Of a stretch of 64,000 bases of DNA, positions 8,400 to 17,195 are shown piece after piece. The notes beneath the pieces were generated by a model. That model searched no databases. It was not told the origin of the DNA and worked only from the letters and a program-made list of their open reading frames with translations. Each line of letters opens with the position of its first letter. The first letter of the stretch is position 1. The stretch is from positions 930,001 to 994,000 of the forward strand of contig NC_015172.1 in assembly GCF_000190635.1 (NCBI RefSeq), written 5' to 3'. The translations under genes were made by a program, and so were the position numbers. The stretch comes from Syntrophobotulus glycolicus DSM 8271. GTDB lineage: Bacteria; Bacillota; Desulfitobacteriia; Desulfitobacteriales; Syntrophobotulaceae.

Positions 8400-8882
8400 A
8401 TGAGCAAGAAACTGATAGCGTATTTTTCGGCGAGCGGCGTTACTCGCAATGCAGCACAGGCACTGGCGGAGGCTGCTAATGCCGACTTGTATGAGATTAA
8501 GCCGCAAGTGCCGTACACAAAAGCCGACTTGGACTGGCAGGATAAGAACTCTCGCAGTTCGATAGAGATGGGTGATAAATCCTCGCGTCCGATGATTGCG
8601 GACAACGACGCTAACGTCGGCGCGTATGACGTTGTATTTGTCGGATTCCCGATTTGGTGGTATGTCGCGCCGACCATCATCAACACTTTCCTCGAAAGCT
8701 ATGACTTCGCGGGAAAGACCATCGTGCCTTTCGCCACGTCAGGCAGCAGCGGTATCGGCGAGACGGTGGCGAACCTGAAAGGGAGCGTCGGCGCTTCCGC
8801 GACTATCACGGAAGGGAAAATACTAAATGGCACTCCGACGAAAGAAAGCCTTTCGGCTTGGGTAAATAGCCTTGGACTTTGA
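8400..8882 (+). CDS. Flavodoxin
   Basis: 160 residues from ATG 8400. The frame from 8385 is extended by codons that contain the ribosome binding site (ATGGAGGACTCAGCT), so 8400 is the better start. The FMN phosphate-binding loop is YFSASGVTRNAA at residues 7-18, and the later loops VGFPIWWYVAP and FATSGSSGIGE match FMN isoalloxazine-binding regions of flavodoxin-like (Flavodoxin_4) proteins. It would be a soluble electron carrier or an FMN-binding reductase partner. Its position among detoxification genes gives no clear partner. Confidence 0.88.
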   Translation: MSKKLIAYFSASGVTRNAAQALAEAANADLYEIKPQVPYTKADLDWQDKNSRSSIEMGDKSSRPMIADNDANVGAYDVVFVGFPIWWYVAPTIINTFLESYDFAGKTIVPFATSGSSGIGETVANLKGSVGASATITEGKILNGTPTKESLSAWVNSLGL

Positions 8883-8900
8883 AAGCTAGGAGTGGATACT

Positions 8901-9329
8901 GTGACCGGCCCTTCAATCAAAATAGGTACTTACGCCGAACTCGGCACGGCTGCTGACGAACTTCGCCGCCAGGTCTTTATTGACGAGCAGGGGGTTCCTG
9001 AAGAAGAAATATTCGATGGGTTAAGCGGTCAAGCGGTTCATACCGTTGTTTTTGACGGCGGTGTACCTGTCGCCACAGTGAGAATGCGGCAAGACGGCGA
9101 TAGCTGGCGGATTGGTCTGGTTGCCGTAGACAAATCAAGGCGCGGTCAGCATTTAGGCGAAAAAATGATGCGGACGGCAATGGCGTATATTGCAGTGCAC
9201 GACGGCAGGGAGATTGCGCTGACAGCGCAACAGCAAGCAAAAGGATTCTATGAAAAGCTCGGTTTTAGGCAATGTGGCGAGATTAAAGTCTTGGAATCGG
9301 GGTTTGTGCTTGTGCCGATGAAATACTAG
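8901..9329 (+). CDS. GNAT family N-acetyltransferase (ElaA-like)
   Basis: 142 residues from GTG 8901, placed 8 bases behind AGGAG; GTG 8892 overlaps that ribosome binding site. The segment LRRQVFIDEQGVPEEEIFDG is the mark of the ElaA-like GNAT subgroup. The acetyl-CoA loop is RRGQHLGEKMMRTA and the end carries KGFYEKLGFRQCGE. The acceptor is unknown. It starts 18 bases after the flavodoxin stops, so the two are likely co-transcribed. Confidence 0.85.
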   Translation: MTGPSIKIGTYAELGTAADELRRQVFIDEQGVPEEEIFDGLSGQAVHTVVFDGGVPVATVRMRQDGDSWRIGLVAVDKSRRGQHLGEKMMRTAMAYIAVHDGREIALTAQQQAKGFYEKLGFRQCGEIKVLESGFVLVPMKY

Positions 9330-9354
9330 GTGCAGAAAGCTTTATACGCAGCTT

Positions 9355-9446
9355 CTTCTTTGGCTTGGTCGAAAATGTGATAACCGATGAAGCGGAAGGC
9401 CGGATATAATTCCGAGGACAAAACCGGTTTTGTCCAGTGGCTGTAA
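9355..9446 (+). pseudogene. Decayed duplicate of the C-terminus of the double-GNAT gene
   Basis: The stretch reads LVENVITDEA and then, after a shift of frame, RKAGYNSEDKTGFVQWL-stop. Both pieces match the end of the protein at 6621-7577 (IENVITDES... and RKAGYNSEDKTGFVQWL), with the middle part missing. The DNA match is close, so the copy is recent. It is a duplication remnant with an internal deletion and no start codon. Confidence 0.75.
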
Positions 9447-9480
9447 ATATTAATAACGAGTCAGGAGTGGCCGATTCAGA

Positions 9481-10062
9481 GTGGACGTCAAACAAATTTT
9501 TGCAGCTTATGATGATCACAGCAATAACGGTTTAGAGCGTTTCAGCTACTGTCCCGGCTGCGGCGGGAAATGCGCCGTGCAAATGGATGCGGGCAGAGAG
9601 AGGGCGGTCTGTTCCGCGTGCGGGCGCATTCAATACAGAAATCCTGCCCCGGCTGTTTCCGTGTTGATTGTCGCGGAAGATAAGGTGCTTTTGGGGAAAA
9701 GGGCGCCGGGTAGCTTTATGGAGGGAAAATGGTGCCTGCCCTGCGGATTTATAGAGTTTGACGAAGATTTTATTACAGCCGGCAGGCGGGAAGCAAAGGA
9801 AGAGACTGGGCTGAATATCCAAGTCCGGTCAGTGATCAGTGTCTGCTCAAATTATTTGGTGCCTGACCTGCATACCCTTGTTATCGTCTTACTAGCCGGC
9901 GTAGTGAGCGGCGAGGCCTGCCCGGGGGATGACCTGGACGCTTTGCAATGGGTTAAGCTGTCGGGACCTTGGCCGCCGCTGGCTTTTGCCGCGGACAGGC
10001 ACATTATTGAGAGGTACCATAAAACACATCCGGAAGGGCTGCCTGTTGAGACGATACTTTAA
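9481..10062 (+). CDS. Nudix hydrolase with N-terminal zinc ribbon
   Basis: 193 residues from GTG 9481. Two CxxC pairs (CPGCGGKC at about 24-31 and CSACGR at about 45-50) form a zinc ribbon, followed by a Nudix domain with the box GFIEFDEDFITAGRREAKEE then TGL, fitting GX5EX7REUXEEXGU. This layout resembles NADH pyrophosphatase (NudC) and related zinc-ribbon Nudix proteins, but the chain is shorter than NudC and its diagnostic SQPWPFPxS motif is absent. An ADP-ribose or dinucleotide substrate is possible. A CAGGAG about 12 bases upstream is the only visible ribosome binding site. Confidence 0.82.
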   Translation: MDVKQIFAAYDDHSNNGLERFSYCPGCGGKCAVQMDAGRERAVCSACGRIQYRNPAPAVSVLIVAEDKVLLGKRAPGSFMEGKWCLPCGFIEFDEDFITAGRREAKEETGLNIQVRSVISVCSNYLVPDLHTLVIVLLAGVVSGEACPGDDLDALQWVKLSGPWPPLAFAADRHIIERYHKTHPEGLPVETIL

Positions 10063-10201
10063 GGTTCAATTTTAAAATTTGCCGTTTTTGCTGTCGATTC
10101 AGCTAGGAGAATAATCAGGTCAAAATAACGAATTTAAACGAAGGCCTTTTCAGGGTTGGCTCACTTGGCCATCAGGGGCATTCAGAAAGAAGGAGAAAAA
10201 T

Positions 10202-10510
10202 ATGACCGGGAAAATTATTTCCGTCCGGGAACACCCCGCCTACCTAAACCGCGCCGTTGATTATTTCTCCTCCAAGTGGGGAATTGACCGTAAGCTTTAC
10301 GAAGCTGCGGTTTCCGACGGAATTACGACTGCCAATCCGTTGCCGCGCTGGTTCCTTCTGCTCAAAGACGGAGAAATTATCGGCAGCTACGGGCTGATCG
10401 AAAATGACGTGAGTGGGGCGGCCGGACGAGAGTATATGTTATTCCCTAAAAAAGCACGGATTATCAGGCGTGAAAGAAGACCGGATGACCCGTTCAATCT
10501 TCAGGAGTAG
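10202..10510 (+). pseudogene. Internally deleted and frameshifted GNAT paralogue of 4543-5001
   Basis: The first 69 codons match the intact GNAT at 4543 (REHPAYLNRAVDYFSSKWGI, LPRWFLLLKD, GLIEND). The DNA then jumps to the matching 3' end (GAGTGGGGCGGCCGGAC corresponds to 4954 onward), skipping about 202 bases. Because 202 is not a multiple of three the tail is read out of frame, producing a nonsense C-terminus to 10510. The acetyl-CoA loop is lost, so the product cannot be an active acetyltransferase. The start codon and ribosome binding site (GAAGGAGAAAAAT) are intact. Confidence 0.85.
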
Positions 10511-10520
10511 AGGAGGCAAT

Positions 10521-11051
10521 ATGAATCCCCAACGATTTCATCAACAAATTGAGTTTTTGGCAGAAATAGATAAAGTAAAACGTATTGATCGAAATACGGT
10601 TCTTATGGATGCATCGAGAAAGGAGAATGACGCGGAGCATAGCTGGCACATGGCGGTGGCGGTGATGTTATTATTGGAGTACTTTGATGAGAAGGCGCTG
10701 AATTTAGGCAAAGTGTTTAAAATGGTTCTCCTGCATGACATTGTTGAAATAGATGCGGGAGATGTCTTTGCTTATGGGAACGCTGATTATTCAGAGAAAG
10801 CGGAAAGAGAGAAAAAGGCAGCTAAGAGGATTTTTGGCTTATTGCCGCAGGAGCAATGTAAAGAATTTTTGAGCATATGGAACGAATATGAAGAATGTGT
10901 CAGCGGGGAAGCAAAGTTTGCTCAGGCCTTAGACAGTTTTATGCCGATCTTACATAATTACCGGACCAAAGGGTTGCAGTGGCGGAAACTGGGTGTGACA
11001 AGCGATAAGGTGCTGGCTCGAAACCGATGTTACCCGCAAAGCCGACCCTGA
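10521..11051 (+). CDS. HD domain phosphohydrolase (YfbR/HDDC2-like), altered C-terminus
   Basis: 176 residues from ATG 10521, with AGGAGG upstream. HD family metal-binding residues are visible: the first His in NDAEHSWHMA and the HD pair in MVLLHDIVEIDAGD, then LDSFMPILHNYRTKG as in 5'-nucleotidase-like HDDC2/YfbR proteins that hydrolyse deoxynucleoside monophosphates. After VTSDKVLARN the normal ending is missing; the frame runs into a methyltransferase fragment and stops after RCYPQSRP. About 15-25 native C-terminal residues are probably lost, so activity is uncertain. Confidence 0.75.
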   Translation: MNPQRFHQQIEFLAEIDKVKRIDRNTVLMDASRKENDAEHSWHMAVAVMLLLEYFDEKALNLGKVFKMVLLHDIVEIDAGDVFAYGNADYSEKAEREKKAAKRIFGLLPQEQCKEFLSIWNEYEECVSGEAKFAQALDSFMPILHNYRTKGLQWRKLGVTSDKVLARNRCYPQSRP

Positions 11052-11280
11052 GATTGTCAATAGATTGTATTATCTCCTGCAACTGGATAAAGGAGCCAAA
11101 GTTTTGGATATCGGCTGCGGAATGGGAAATTATACAGCGGCGCTGAATCATAAGGGGTTATCCATGACGGGATTGGACATTTCGTCCGCCAAATATCCTA
11201 TCAGTCTGATTATTTATTGGACTAAATACGGCGAGGATTGGCTCTGGACATCGGGACCCCGCCCATTTGGAGGAGGATAA
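11021..11280 (+). pseudogene. Fragment of a class I SAM-dependent methyltransferase
   Basis: Joined to the 3' end of the HD gene in another frame is the reading LETDVTRKADPEIVNRLYYL and LDKGAKVLDIGCGMGNYTAA, the start of a SAM methyltransferase including motif I (DIGCGMG). After LDIS the similarity breaks and the frame ends with WTSGPRPFGGG-stop at 11280. No ribosome binding site or true start is present; the TTG at 11065 is internal. This is a chimera of fragments left by deletion, with the HD gene as its left neighbour and the carboxypeptidase gene 3 bases downstream. Confidence 0.7.
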
Positions 11281-11283
11281 ACA

Positions 11284-12207
11284 GTGAAAGCGTTACGATT
11301 ACAGAAGAATGATAAGATAGGAATCATATCGCCATCCAATCCAATAACAAAAGATTTAATTCCTCAATTAAATAAAGGCATCGATTTTTTTCAGAGCCTG
11401 GGGTTTGAAATTATATTGGCAAAAAATGCTTTATCCAACACGTTAGGATACTCCGCAACTCCGGAAGAAAAGGCGGAAGATATTAATGGAATGTTTAAAG
11501 ATCCCTCGATAAAAGCCATTGTATGTTCTCAAGGCGGTGCAACAGCAAATGCCTGCTTGCCATTATTGGATTGGGAAGCGATCAGAAAAAACCCAAAAAT
11601 ATTTTTAGGAATTAGCGATATCACGGTTTTATTAAACGTATTCTATGCAAAAATCGGATTAATCACATTTCATGGCAATGACGTAATATGGGGTTTTGGA
11701 AGCGAACCCACACCTTATGATGCGCATGAGTTTATCGAACGGTTGATCAACGGCAGGATTGGTTTGATAAACAATAACGGCGAAAGAGCAACCATCCGCG
11801 GCGGCGTTTGTGAAGGAAAATTATTGGGCGGAAATTTAGGCTGCTTATTAAAATTAGCGGGTACCCCGTATCTTCCTGATTTTAAAGAATCGATATTATT
11901 TTTAGAGAGCTATGGATTTTCTCCTGAAGAAAGTTATTGTAATTTTGTTCAATTAGAACAAATGGGTGTATTTGATAAAGTGAAAGGAATTATTGTTGGC
12001 TACATCTATGATGAATATTCAGATCAAAGAAGTGTTCAGCTGGAGGATGTTTTAGAAAGGACCACTTCAAAATATCAATTTCCAATTCTTAAAGTCAATG
12101 ATTTTGGACATAATTGTCCGAATACTATTATTCCTGTGGGAGTAAAAATAAAGCTTAATTCAGATAAGAAGACCATAGAAATCATAGAAGAATGTGTAAC
12201 GTGTTGA
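11284..12207 (+). CDS. S66 family LD-carboxypeptidase (LdcA/MccF-like)
   Basis: 307 residues from GTG 11284, with GGAGGA 6-10 bases upstream. Peptidase family S66 cleaves the L,D bond of murein tetrapeptides (LdcA) or microcin C-type aminoacyl nucleotides (MccF). The catalytic serine lies in GISDITVLL, the glutamate in ILFLESYGF and the histidine in VNDFGHNCPN, so the Ser-Glu-His triad is complete. It ends a run of small genes; 107 bases separate it from the HAD gene. Base composition is clearly AT-richer than its neighbours, suggesting separate acquisition. Confidence 0.88.
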   Translation: MKALRLQKNDKIGIISPSNPITKDLIPQLNKGIDFFQSLGFEIILAKNALSNTLGYSATPEEKAEDINGMFKDPSIKAIVCSQGGATANACLPLLDWEAIRKNPKIFLGISDITVLLNVFYAKIGLITFHGNDVIWGFGSEPTPYDAHEFIERLINGRIGLINNNGERATIRGGVCEGKLLGGNLGCLLKLAGTPYLPDFKESILFLESYGFSPEESYCNFVQLEQMGVFDKVKGIIVGYIYDEYSDQRSVQLEDVLERTTSKYQFPILKVNDFGHNCPNTIIPVGVKIKLNSDKKTIEIIEECVTC

Positions 12208-12314
12208 GCAAAGCATTTTAAGTGGCTGCCACTCAGGCTACTTACAGCAAGAATGGCTTTGAATCAGGAAGGCAGCGGCCTTCCTGCAAGTGGGAAGGAG
12301 GTCTTTTGGTCCGA

Positions 12315-12962
12315 ATGGTGAAAGCGGTTATTTTTGATATGGATGGCGTTATCATTGACAGTGAGCCCATTCACTTTGTATCAGATCAGATGACGCTGCA
12401 GGATTATGGCGTTGAGATAACGAATGAGGAATTAAGCAAATATGTCGGCATCTCAAATCCCGTTATGTGGTCGGAACTGCGTGAAAAGTACGGCCTTGCG
12501 GCGGCTGTCGAAGAACTTTTGGCAAAGCAGATGTACTATAAGAAATTATTATTTGGCGGCAGGGAATTACAGTGTATTGAGGGGATAGAAAGTCTTTTAA
12601 GAAATTTAAAACATTCCGGCCTGAAAATAGGATTGGCTTCTTCATCACCCAGAGAGTTTATCGAAATCATCATAAACAACCTTGGACTTGCCGGATATTT
12701 TGAAGCAGTTGTGAGTGGAGAAGAAGTTGAGAGAAGTAAGCCGGCGCCCGACGTATTTCTAAGAGCGGCGGAATTGCTGAAGGTAAATCCGTCGGATTGT
12801 ATGGTGATAGAGGATTCGGAGCATGGTGTAAAGGCGGCGAAGGCGGCTGGAATGAAATGTATTGGGTACTTGAATACAAATTCTGGACAGCAGGATTTAA
12901 GGTTAGCGGACAAGATGGTAAGTTCGCTCAAAGACATTGACTTTGCGGACAGCCTTTCATAG
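12315..12962 (+). CDS. HAD superfamily hydrolase (beta-phosphoglucomutase-like)
   Basis: 215 residues from ATG 12315, 11 bases behind GGAAGGAGGT; TTG 12306 is too close to that site. Motif I is FDMDGVIIDSEP with the nucleophilic aspartate, motif II is the serine in LASSSP, motif III is the lysine in RSKPAPDVF and motif IV is VIEDSEHGV. The cap insert between motifs I and II makes this subfamily I, as in beta-phosphoglucomutase and small phosphatases. The substrate is unknown. The next gene is on the opposite strand, 14 bases past its stop. Confidence 0.87.
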   Translation: MVKAVIFDMDGVIIDSEPIHFVSDQMTLQDYGVEITNEELSKYVGISNPVMWSELREKYGLAAAVEELLAKQMYYKKLLFGGRELQCIEGIESLLRNLKHSGLKIGLASSSPREFIEIIINNLGLAGYFEAVVSGEEVERSKPAPDVFLRAAELLKVNPSDCMVIEDSEHGVKAAKAAGMKCIGYLNTNSGQQDLRLADKMVSSLKDIDFADSLS

Positions 12963-12976
12963 CTGCTGAAATATGC

Positions 12977-14098
12977 TTATTGAATTACCGAACCAATCCT
13001 CTGCAGGGCTTCTGCCAGAAGTTCTCTCCGGCAGCCAAAATTCAGGCGGACATAACCGTCAAGGCCAAAATCGCGGCCGTCGCTTAAGGCGATCTTCGCT
13101 TCGTGAAGCAGCCGGCCATGGGGATCTTTGATCCCATACGGCCTGAAATCAATCCATTGCAGGTAGGTTCCTTCAACATGGGTGAATTTGGCCTTGGGAA
13201 AACGCTGCGTGAGTTCTTCTTCCAGATAGTCCCGGTTGCTCTGCAGGTAAGCGACGAGTTCGTCCCTCCATTGCCCGGAATTTCCGTAAGCTGCTTTGCA
13301 GGCTTCCAGGCCGAAAAATCCGGGGTGGGGCAGAGCGTAGCTGATTTGGGCAAATTTTTTCCTTAAATCCGGGTTGGGAATGATGGCAAAGGCCATCCCC
13401 AATCCCGGTATGTTATAGGTTTTGCTGGGGCTCATCAAGGTTATGGAGTGCTGCTTGGCATATTCATCCACGGTCAGGAACGGAATATGCGGCCTGTCAA
13501 AAACAAGCTCGCAGTGGATTTCGTCGGCAATGACAAGCAGGTCATTGTCCTGGGCAAAACGGCTGAGCCCGGCAAGCTCGTCTTTTTGATAAACCCTGCC
13601 GACCGGATTGTGCGGATTGCAGAGGTAAAAAATATCCGTATCGGAAGTAAGGCGCTGCTCTAAATCAGCGAAGTCCATTTCATAATAGTCGTTCGTTTCT
13701 TTCAGAGGAGATAAAATCAGCTCTTTGCCGGCCCGGACGGGACCTTGCAGCAGCATCGGGTAATTCGGCGTATTGGCGGCGGCCTTGCCGGGCGCGATAT
13801 GAGCGGCAACGGCCAAAGCCGGGACAATACCCGGAAGAAGCCTGATCCAGGACTCCTCCAAAACATAATGATAAGTCTGATAAAACCAGTTCGCGATGGT
13901 TTCGTACAACAGGCGGTCCGGCCTGGTATAACCATAGACCTCGTGCGCCGTCCTGTCTTTCAGGGCAGCGACGATCTGGGGTGATGGTTTGAAATCCATA
14001 TCGGCAATGAACATCGGGATATATTCGTTCCCATAGGTATCCCATTTGACGCTGCCGGTTCCTCTCCTGTTGATTTTCTCATCAAAATCATAATTCAT
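12977..14098 (-). CDS. MalY/PatB family aminotransferase class I/II, probable cystathionine beta-lyase
   Basis: 373 residues on the minus strand. Fold type I PLP enzyme: MNYDFDEKINRRGTGSVKWD is the typical PatB/MalY start, YLCNPHNPVGRVY and VIADEIHCELVFD bind PLP, and SPSKTYNIPGLG carries the PLP lysine. The family cleaves C-S bonds of cystathionine or cysteine conjugates to a thiol, pyruvate and ammonia. It is transcribed away from a D-cysteine desulfhydrase-like gene at 14379, so the pair looks like a small sulfur amino acid catabolism locus sharing a 280-bp intergenic region. Confidence 0.88.
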   Translation of the reverse strand: MNYDFDEKINRRGTGSVKWDTYGNEYIPMFIADMDFKPSPQIVAALKDRTAHEVYGYTRPDRLLYETIANWFYQTYHYVLEESWIRLLPGIVPALAVAAHIAPGKAAANTPNYPMLLQGPVRAGKELILSPLKETNDYYEMDFADLEQRLTSDTDIFYLCNPHNPVGRVYQKDELAGLSRFAQDNDLLVIADEIHCELVFDRPHIPFLTVDEYAKQHSITLMSPSKTYNIPGLGMAFAIIPNPDLRKKFAQISYALPHPGFFGLEACKAAYGNSGQWRDELVAYLQSNRDYLEEELTQRFPKAKFTHVEGTYLQWIDFRPYGIKDPHGRLLHEAKIALSDGRDFGLDGYVRLNFGCRRELLAEALQRIGSVIQ

Positions 14099-14378
14099 AT
14101 GCCCAAACTCCCCTTTGAACCACGGTTGGTATTTTAATCCTATCTCAAGCTTTTATAAAACAATAGGGATAATATTTTGACCGGAACTTACAGCAGGAAC
14201 TGCTATAAAGTATATAGAATGAGTAAAAATTAAACAATAGCCCCGGTATTCCAGGGGTGAATACAGAACTTGAAGCTGACATCAATACCTGGCCGGCAGG
14301 AACAGCTATCGAATGGTAAAAAGGGCAAACGTGAGGCTGGATACCGGGATGGAGAATAGATTGGGAGGTGCTCGTTTC

Positions 14379-15377
14379 ATGATCAAAATTCCTGAAAAAA
14401 TAACGTTGGCAAACCTGCCAACAAAAATAGAAAAGTTGGAAAGACTTTCGCCAAAACTGGGAGGACCAAATATCTATATCAAAAGAGACGATCAAACGGG
14501 AACGGAGGTTTCCGGCAATAAAATAAGAAAGCTGGAATTTGCGGTCAAAGAAGCGCTTGATCAAGGCTGTGATGTGCTCATTACCTGCGGGGGAAGCCAG
14601 TCCAATCACTGCAGAGCTACGGCAGCGGCAGCGGCAAGGATTGGCATAAAATCAGTTCTCGTTCTAAGGGGAAGCAGCAATGAAGAATCAGATGGCAACT
14701 TGTTTATCAACAGGCTTTTGGGCGCGCAAATCCGCTTTATTACTCCGGAAGAATATCGAAATAAACGGGCCGAAATCATGGAGAAAATCAAGGCTGAACT
14801 GGAGGAGCAGGGCCGCAGGCCTTATATTATTCCGGAAGGCGCGTCTAATGGAATCGGCAGCTTTGGATACTATACTGCCATGGCAGAAATTGTTCGCCAG
14901 GAAAAGGAACTGGGCGTACATTTTGATAGAATTGTAATCGCGGCAGGGTCCGGCGGTACTTATTCCGGGCTTTTCCTGGCAAGCAAAACACTGGGGTACA
15001 CCGGTCAAATTTATGGGATTAATGTTTGCGATGACGCCGAATACTTCAAAAATCAGATTGATAAAATAGTGCGGGAAAGTATGCAATATATCAATGTGGA
15101 TTTACAGTTTTCAAAAGATGAAATTCACATGATTGATGGCTATGTGGGTCAGGGATATGCACTGAGCAGGCCGGAGGAGATGCACTTTATTCATGAATTT
15201 GCCAGACTGGAAGGAATTATTCTGGACCCTGTATATACGGGTAAAGCAATGTATGGATTGGCAGAGGAAATCAAAAAGGGAAACTTTAAAACCTGTGAAA
15301 ACATCCTGTTCATTCATACCGGAGGAGCGTTTGGCTTGTTCCCCAAAAAACATTTATTTACACTTCCCCAGGTGTAA
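14379..15377 (+). CDS. D-cysteine desulfhydrase / ACC deaminase family PLP enzyme
   Basis: 332 residues from ATG 14379 behind GGGAGGTG; the frame from 14313 is upstream read-through. Fold type II PLP enzyme: SGNKIRKLEF contains the PLP lysine, TCGGSQSNHCRATA is the substrate and PLP phosphate region, and AAGSGGTYSGLFLAS the glycine-rich phosphate loop. This signature is shared by D-cysteine desulfhydrase, ACC deaminase and L-cysteate lyase; which of these applies cannot be read directly. The divergent MalY-like neighbour favours a sulfur amino acid role releasing sulfide, pyruvate and ammonia. Confidence 0.85.
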   Translation: MIKIPEKITLANLPTKIEKLERLSPKLGGPNIYIKRDDQTGTEVSGNKIRKLEFAVKEALDQGCDVLITCGGSQSNHCRATAAAAARIGIKSVLVLRGSSNEESDGNLFINRLLGAQIRFITPEEYRNKRAEIMEKIKAELEEQGRRPYIIPEGASNGIGSFGYYTAMAEIVRQEKELGVHFDRIVIAAGSGGTYSGLFLASKTLGYTGQIYGINVCDDAEYFKNQIDKIVRESMQYINVDLQFSKDEIHMIDGYVGQGYALSRPEEMHFIHEFARLEGIILDPVYTGKAMYGLAEEIKKGNFKTCENILFIHTGGAFGLFPKKHLFTLPQV

Positions 15378-15575
15378 AGAGGTGAAGAATAGACAAGAAA
15401 CGATTCGGCTGGATCAAGACGGGGAAAATCGAGCAGGACGATTTCTACGCTTGGAGAGAAAAGGTCAGAAAAAAAGCAAAGTGCGAGAGCGGGGAGATTG
15501 GGTTGCAGGAGTGACAAAAGTGGCTGAAAAAATAGTAGGGAAGTATTGAATTTTTTTGGGTTGAGAGGTAACAGC

Positions 15576-16124
15576 TTGTTTATTATATTTTTAAGTGCCC
15601 TATCCGATAGCGAAAGGGACTTGGTGAATCAGATTTTTAAAGAATACAATATGAAGCTATATCACATATCCTTCAGCATCCTTCATTCACAACAAGATGC
15701 TGAAGATGCGTTAGCGCAGGCTTTTCTCAAAATTATAGATCATATTGACCGAATAAAAAAAATACCACGTCACGAAATGCTGCCTTTCTGCGTTATGATA
15801 GTAAAAAATACGTCCATTGATATTCATCGTAAGAATAGTAAAACGGTTTCTATGGAATCTATCGCTGAGATACAAGAATTTTCTGCTGATACCACCGAGG
15901 AAGTTTTCTTTAGAAATCATGACAGAGAATTGTTGCTTAAACTGATTAAAAAACTATCATCTGAAGACAGATATTTACTTGAATTAAGATTAGGAGAGGG
16001 CATGTCATACAAAGAGATTGGAGCGATAATGAATATAACCGAAATTACTGCCCGGAAACGACTTCAAAGGGCTTTGGAAAAACTGCAAAAATTATACTTA
16101 GAAGAGGGAGATCTCAATGCATAA
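15576..16124 (+). CDS. RNA polymerase sigma factor, ECF-like (sigma-70 region 2 and 4)
   Basis: 182 residues from TTG 15576, chosen for GAGAGGT 6 bases upstream; an upstream TTG at 15546 has none. Region 2 is visible as ILHSQQDAEDALAQAFLKII, and region 4 as LSSEDRYLLELRLGEGMSYK followed by an HTH (EIGAIMNITEITARKRLQRA). It should direct RNA polymerase to a small regulon, probably including its own operon. It overlaps the next gene by 8 bases, a layout typical of ECF sigma factor plus anti-sigma factor pairs. Confidence 0.85.
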   Translation: MFIIFLSALSDSERDLVNQIFKEYNMKLYHISFSILHSQQDAEDALAQAFLKIIDHIDRIKKIPRHEMLPFCVMIVKNTSIDIHRKNSKTVSMESIAEIQEFSADTTEEVFFRNHDRELLLKLIKKLSSEDRYLLELRLGEGMSYKEIGAIMNITEITARKRLQRALEKLQKLYLEEGDLNA

Positions 16125-17067
16125 CGACGCTGTGTTTTTAAAATCAACGTTTCAGCAATCCATCATAGAACAGAGCGATGAGGCTGAGAGCAGATTTGAG
16201 GTTGACGGAATAGATATTAACGAATTGACGGAAAAAATTCTACTGCTGCCAGAATACATGAGGTCTCTTTTGTTTATGAAGTATATTTTTTATTTTGATC
16301 CTAATGTAGCTGAGGAGATATTATCTATTCGCCATGCAAAGCAAAAGTTAAGGTATGCCGAATCCCTTTTGGCCTATTCACTAAGATTGTCTGATAACCA
16401 GTGTGTCGAAAGGACATGTATGGAGCAGGCAGTTCGTCAAGCGTTAAACAGAGAGATATCGAATGAGGATACAAGCATTATTACTTTAAAACCTCATTAC
16501 TCTAACAAATTCAGGAATCAGTTAAAGGGGATAAAAGCAGCACAAAGATATAGTAATCATCTAACCCTAAAGCGTGTGGGCATAGCAATCATTGCCGTCA
16601 TCATTAGTTTTGCGATGACGATCACAGCAAACGCGGAACTTAGAATGAGGTGTTTTGACTGGCTGGTGGAAACGTTCCCCCTATTCAGTCAATTTGGTCC
16701 CGCAAATGCAATTGAGTCAAGCCCATCGGATTTTGAGAGGCTTAAAAATATGGAATTAAACTATATACCCAGCGGATTTATGCTTATTGATACATTTGAA
16801 GCTGACCCAATGGTAGTATATCGTTACGAAGACTCGAATGGAAAAGTCCTGACGATCAACGTCAGTGTACCTACAGGTTCCCCTATTCTGGCCAATACTG
16901 AGGACACTCAAATTAATGAAGTAATTCTCAATGAACAAATTGCCTATTGGTGGGAAAAAGACAGTTTTTTCTATTTTATATGGCAGGAAAATGGTTTTGA
17001 AATAAACATAGTTGGACAAGTGAGTTATGAAGAAATACTTAAAATTTCTAAAAATATACAAACGTGA
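16117..17067 (+). CDS. Membrane-anchored regulator with C-terminal DUF4367-like domain, probable anti-sigma factor
   Basis: 316 residues from ATG 16117, overlapping the end of the sigma factor gene. An N-terminal cytoplasmic part of about 150 residues is followed by one membrane helix (VGIAIIAVIISFAMTITANA, about residues 150-169) and an external domain whose beginning (LNYIPSGFMLIDTFEAD) is typical of DUF4367 proteins. Translational coupling and topology suggest an anti-sigma factor that holds the sigma factor until an outside signal arrives. The N-terminal part has no clear zinc-binding motif, so the anti-sigma role is inferred from position. Confidence 0.65.
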   Translation: MHNDAVFLKSTFQQSIIEQSDEAESRFEVDGIDINELTEKILLLPEYMRSLLFMKYIFYFDPNVAEEILSIRHAKQKLRYAESLLAYSLRLSDNQCVERTCMEQAVRQALNREISNEDTSIITLKPHYSNKFRNQLKGIKAAQRYSNHLTLKRVGIAIIAVIISFAMTITANAELRMRCFDWLVETFPLFSQFGPANAIESSPSDFERLKNMELNYIPSGFMLIDTFEADPMVVYRYEDSNGKVLTINVSVPTGSPILANTEDTQINEVILNEQIAYWWEKDSFFYFIWQENGFEINIVGQVSYEEILKISKNIQT

Positions 17068-17195
17068 ATTTTTTAAGAAAATATGTCACATTTACCCTCC
17101 TTGTGCGTTATATAGGTAAAAGAACCTATGACGCCGAGGAGGATTTTTTTATGAATTATTACGATATGGCGATAAACGGAGAGGGGAAAACGCAT

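Noticed and set aside
2194-12962. Integron-style gene cassette array (many small one-directional genes)
   Set aside because: No integrase gene was seen and no repeated recombination-site-like sequences recur between the genes by eye. Each gene has its own ribosome binding site and gaps of varied size, as in an ordinary gene run with duplications.
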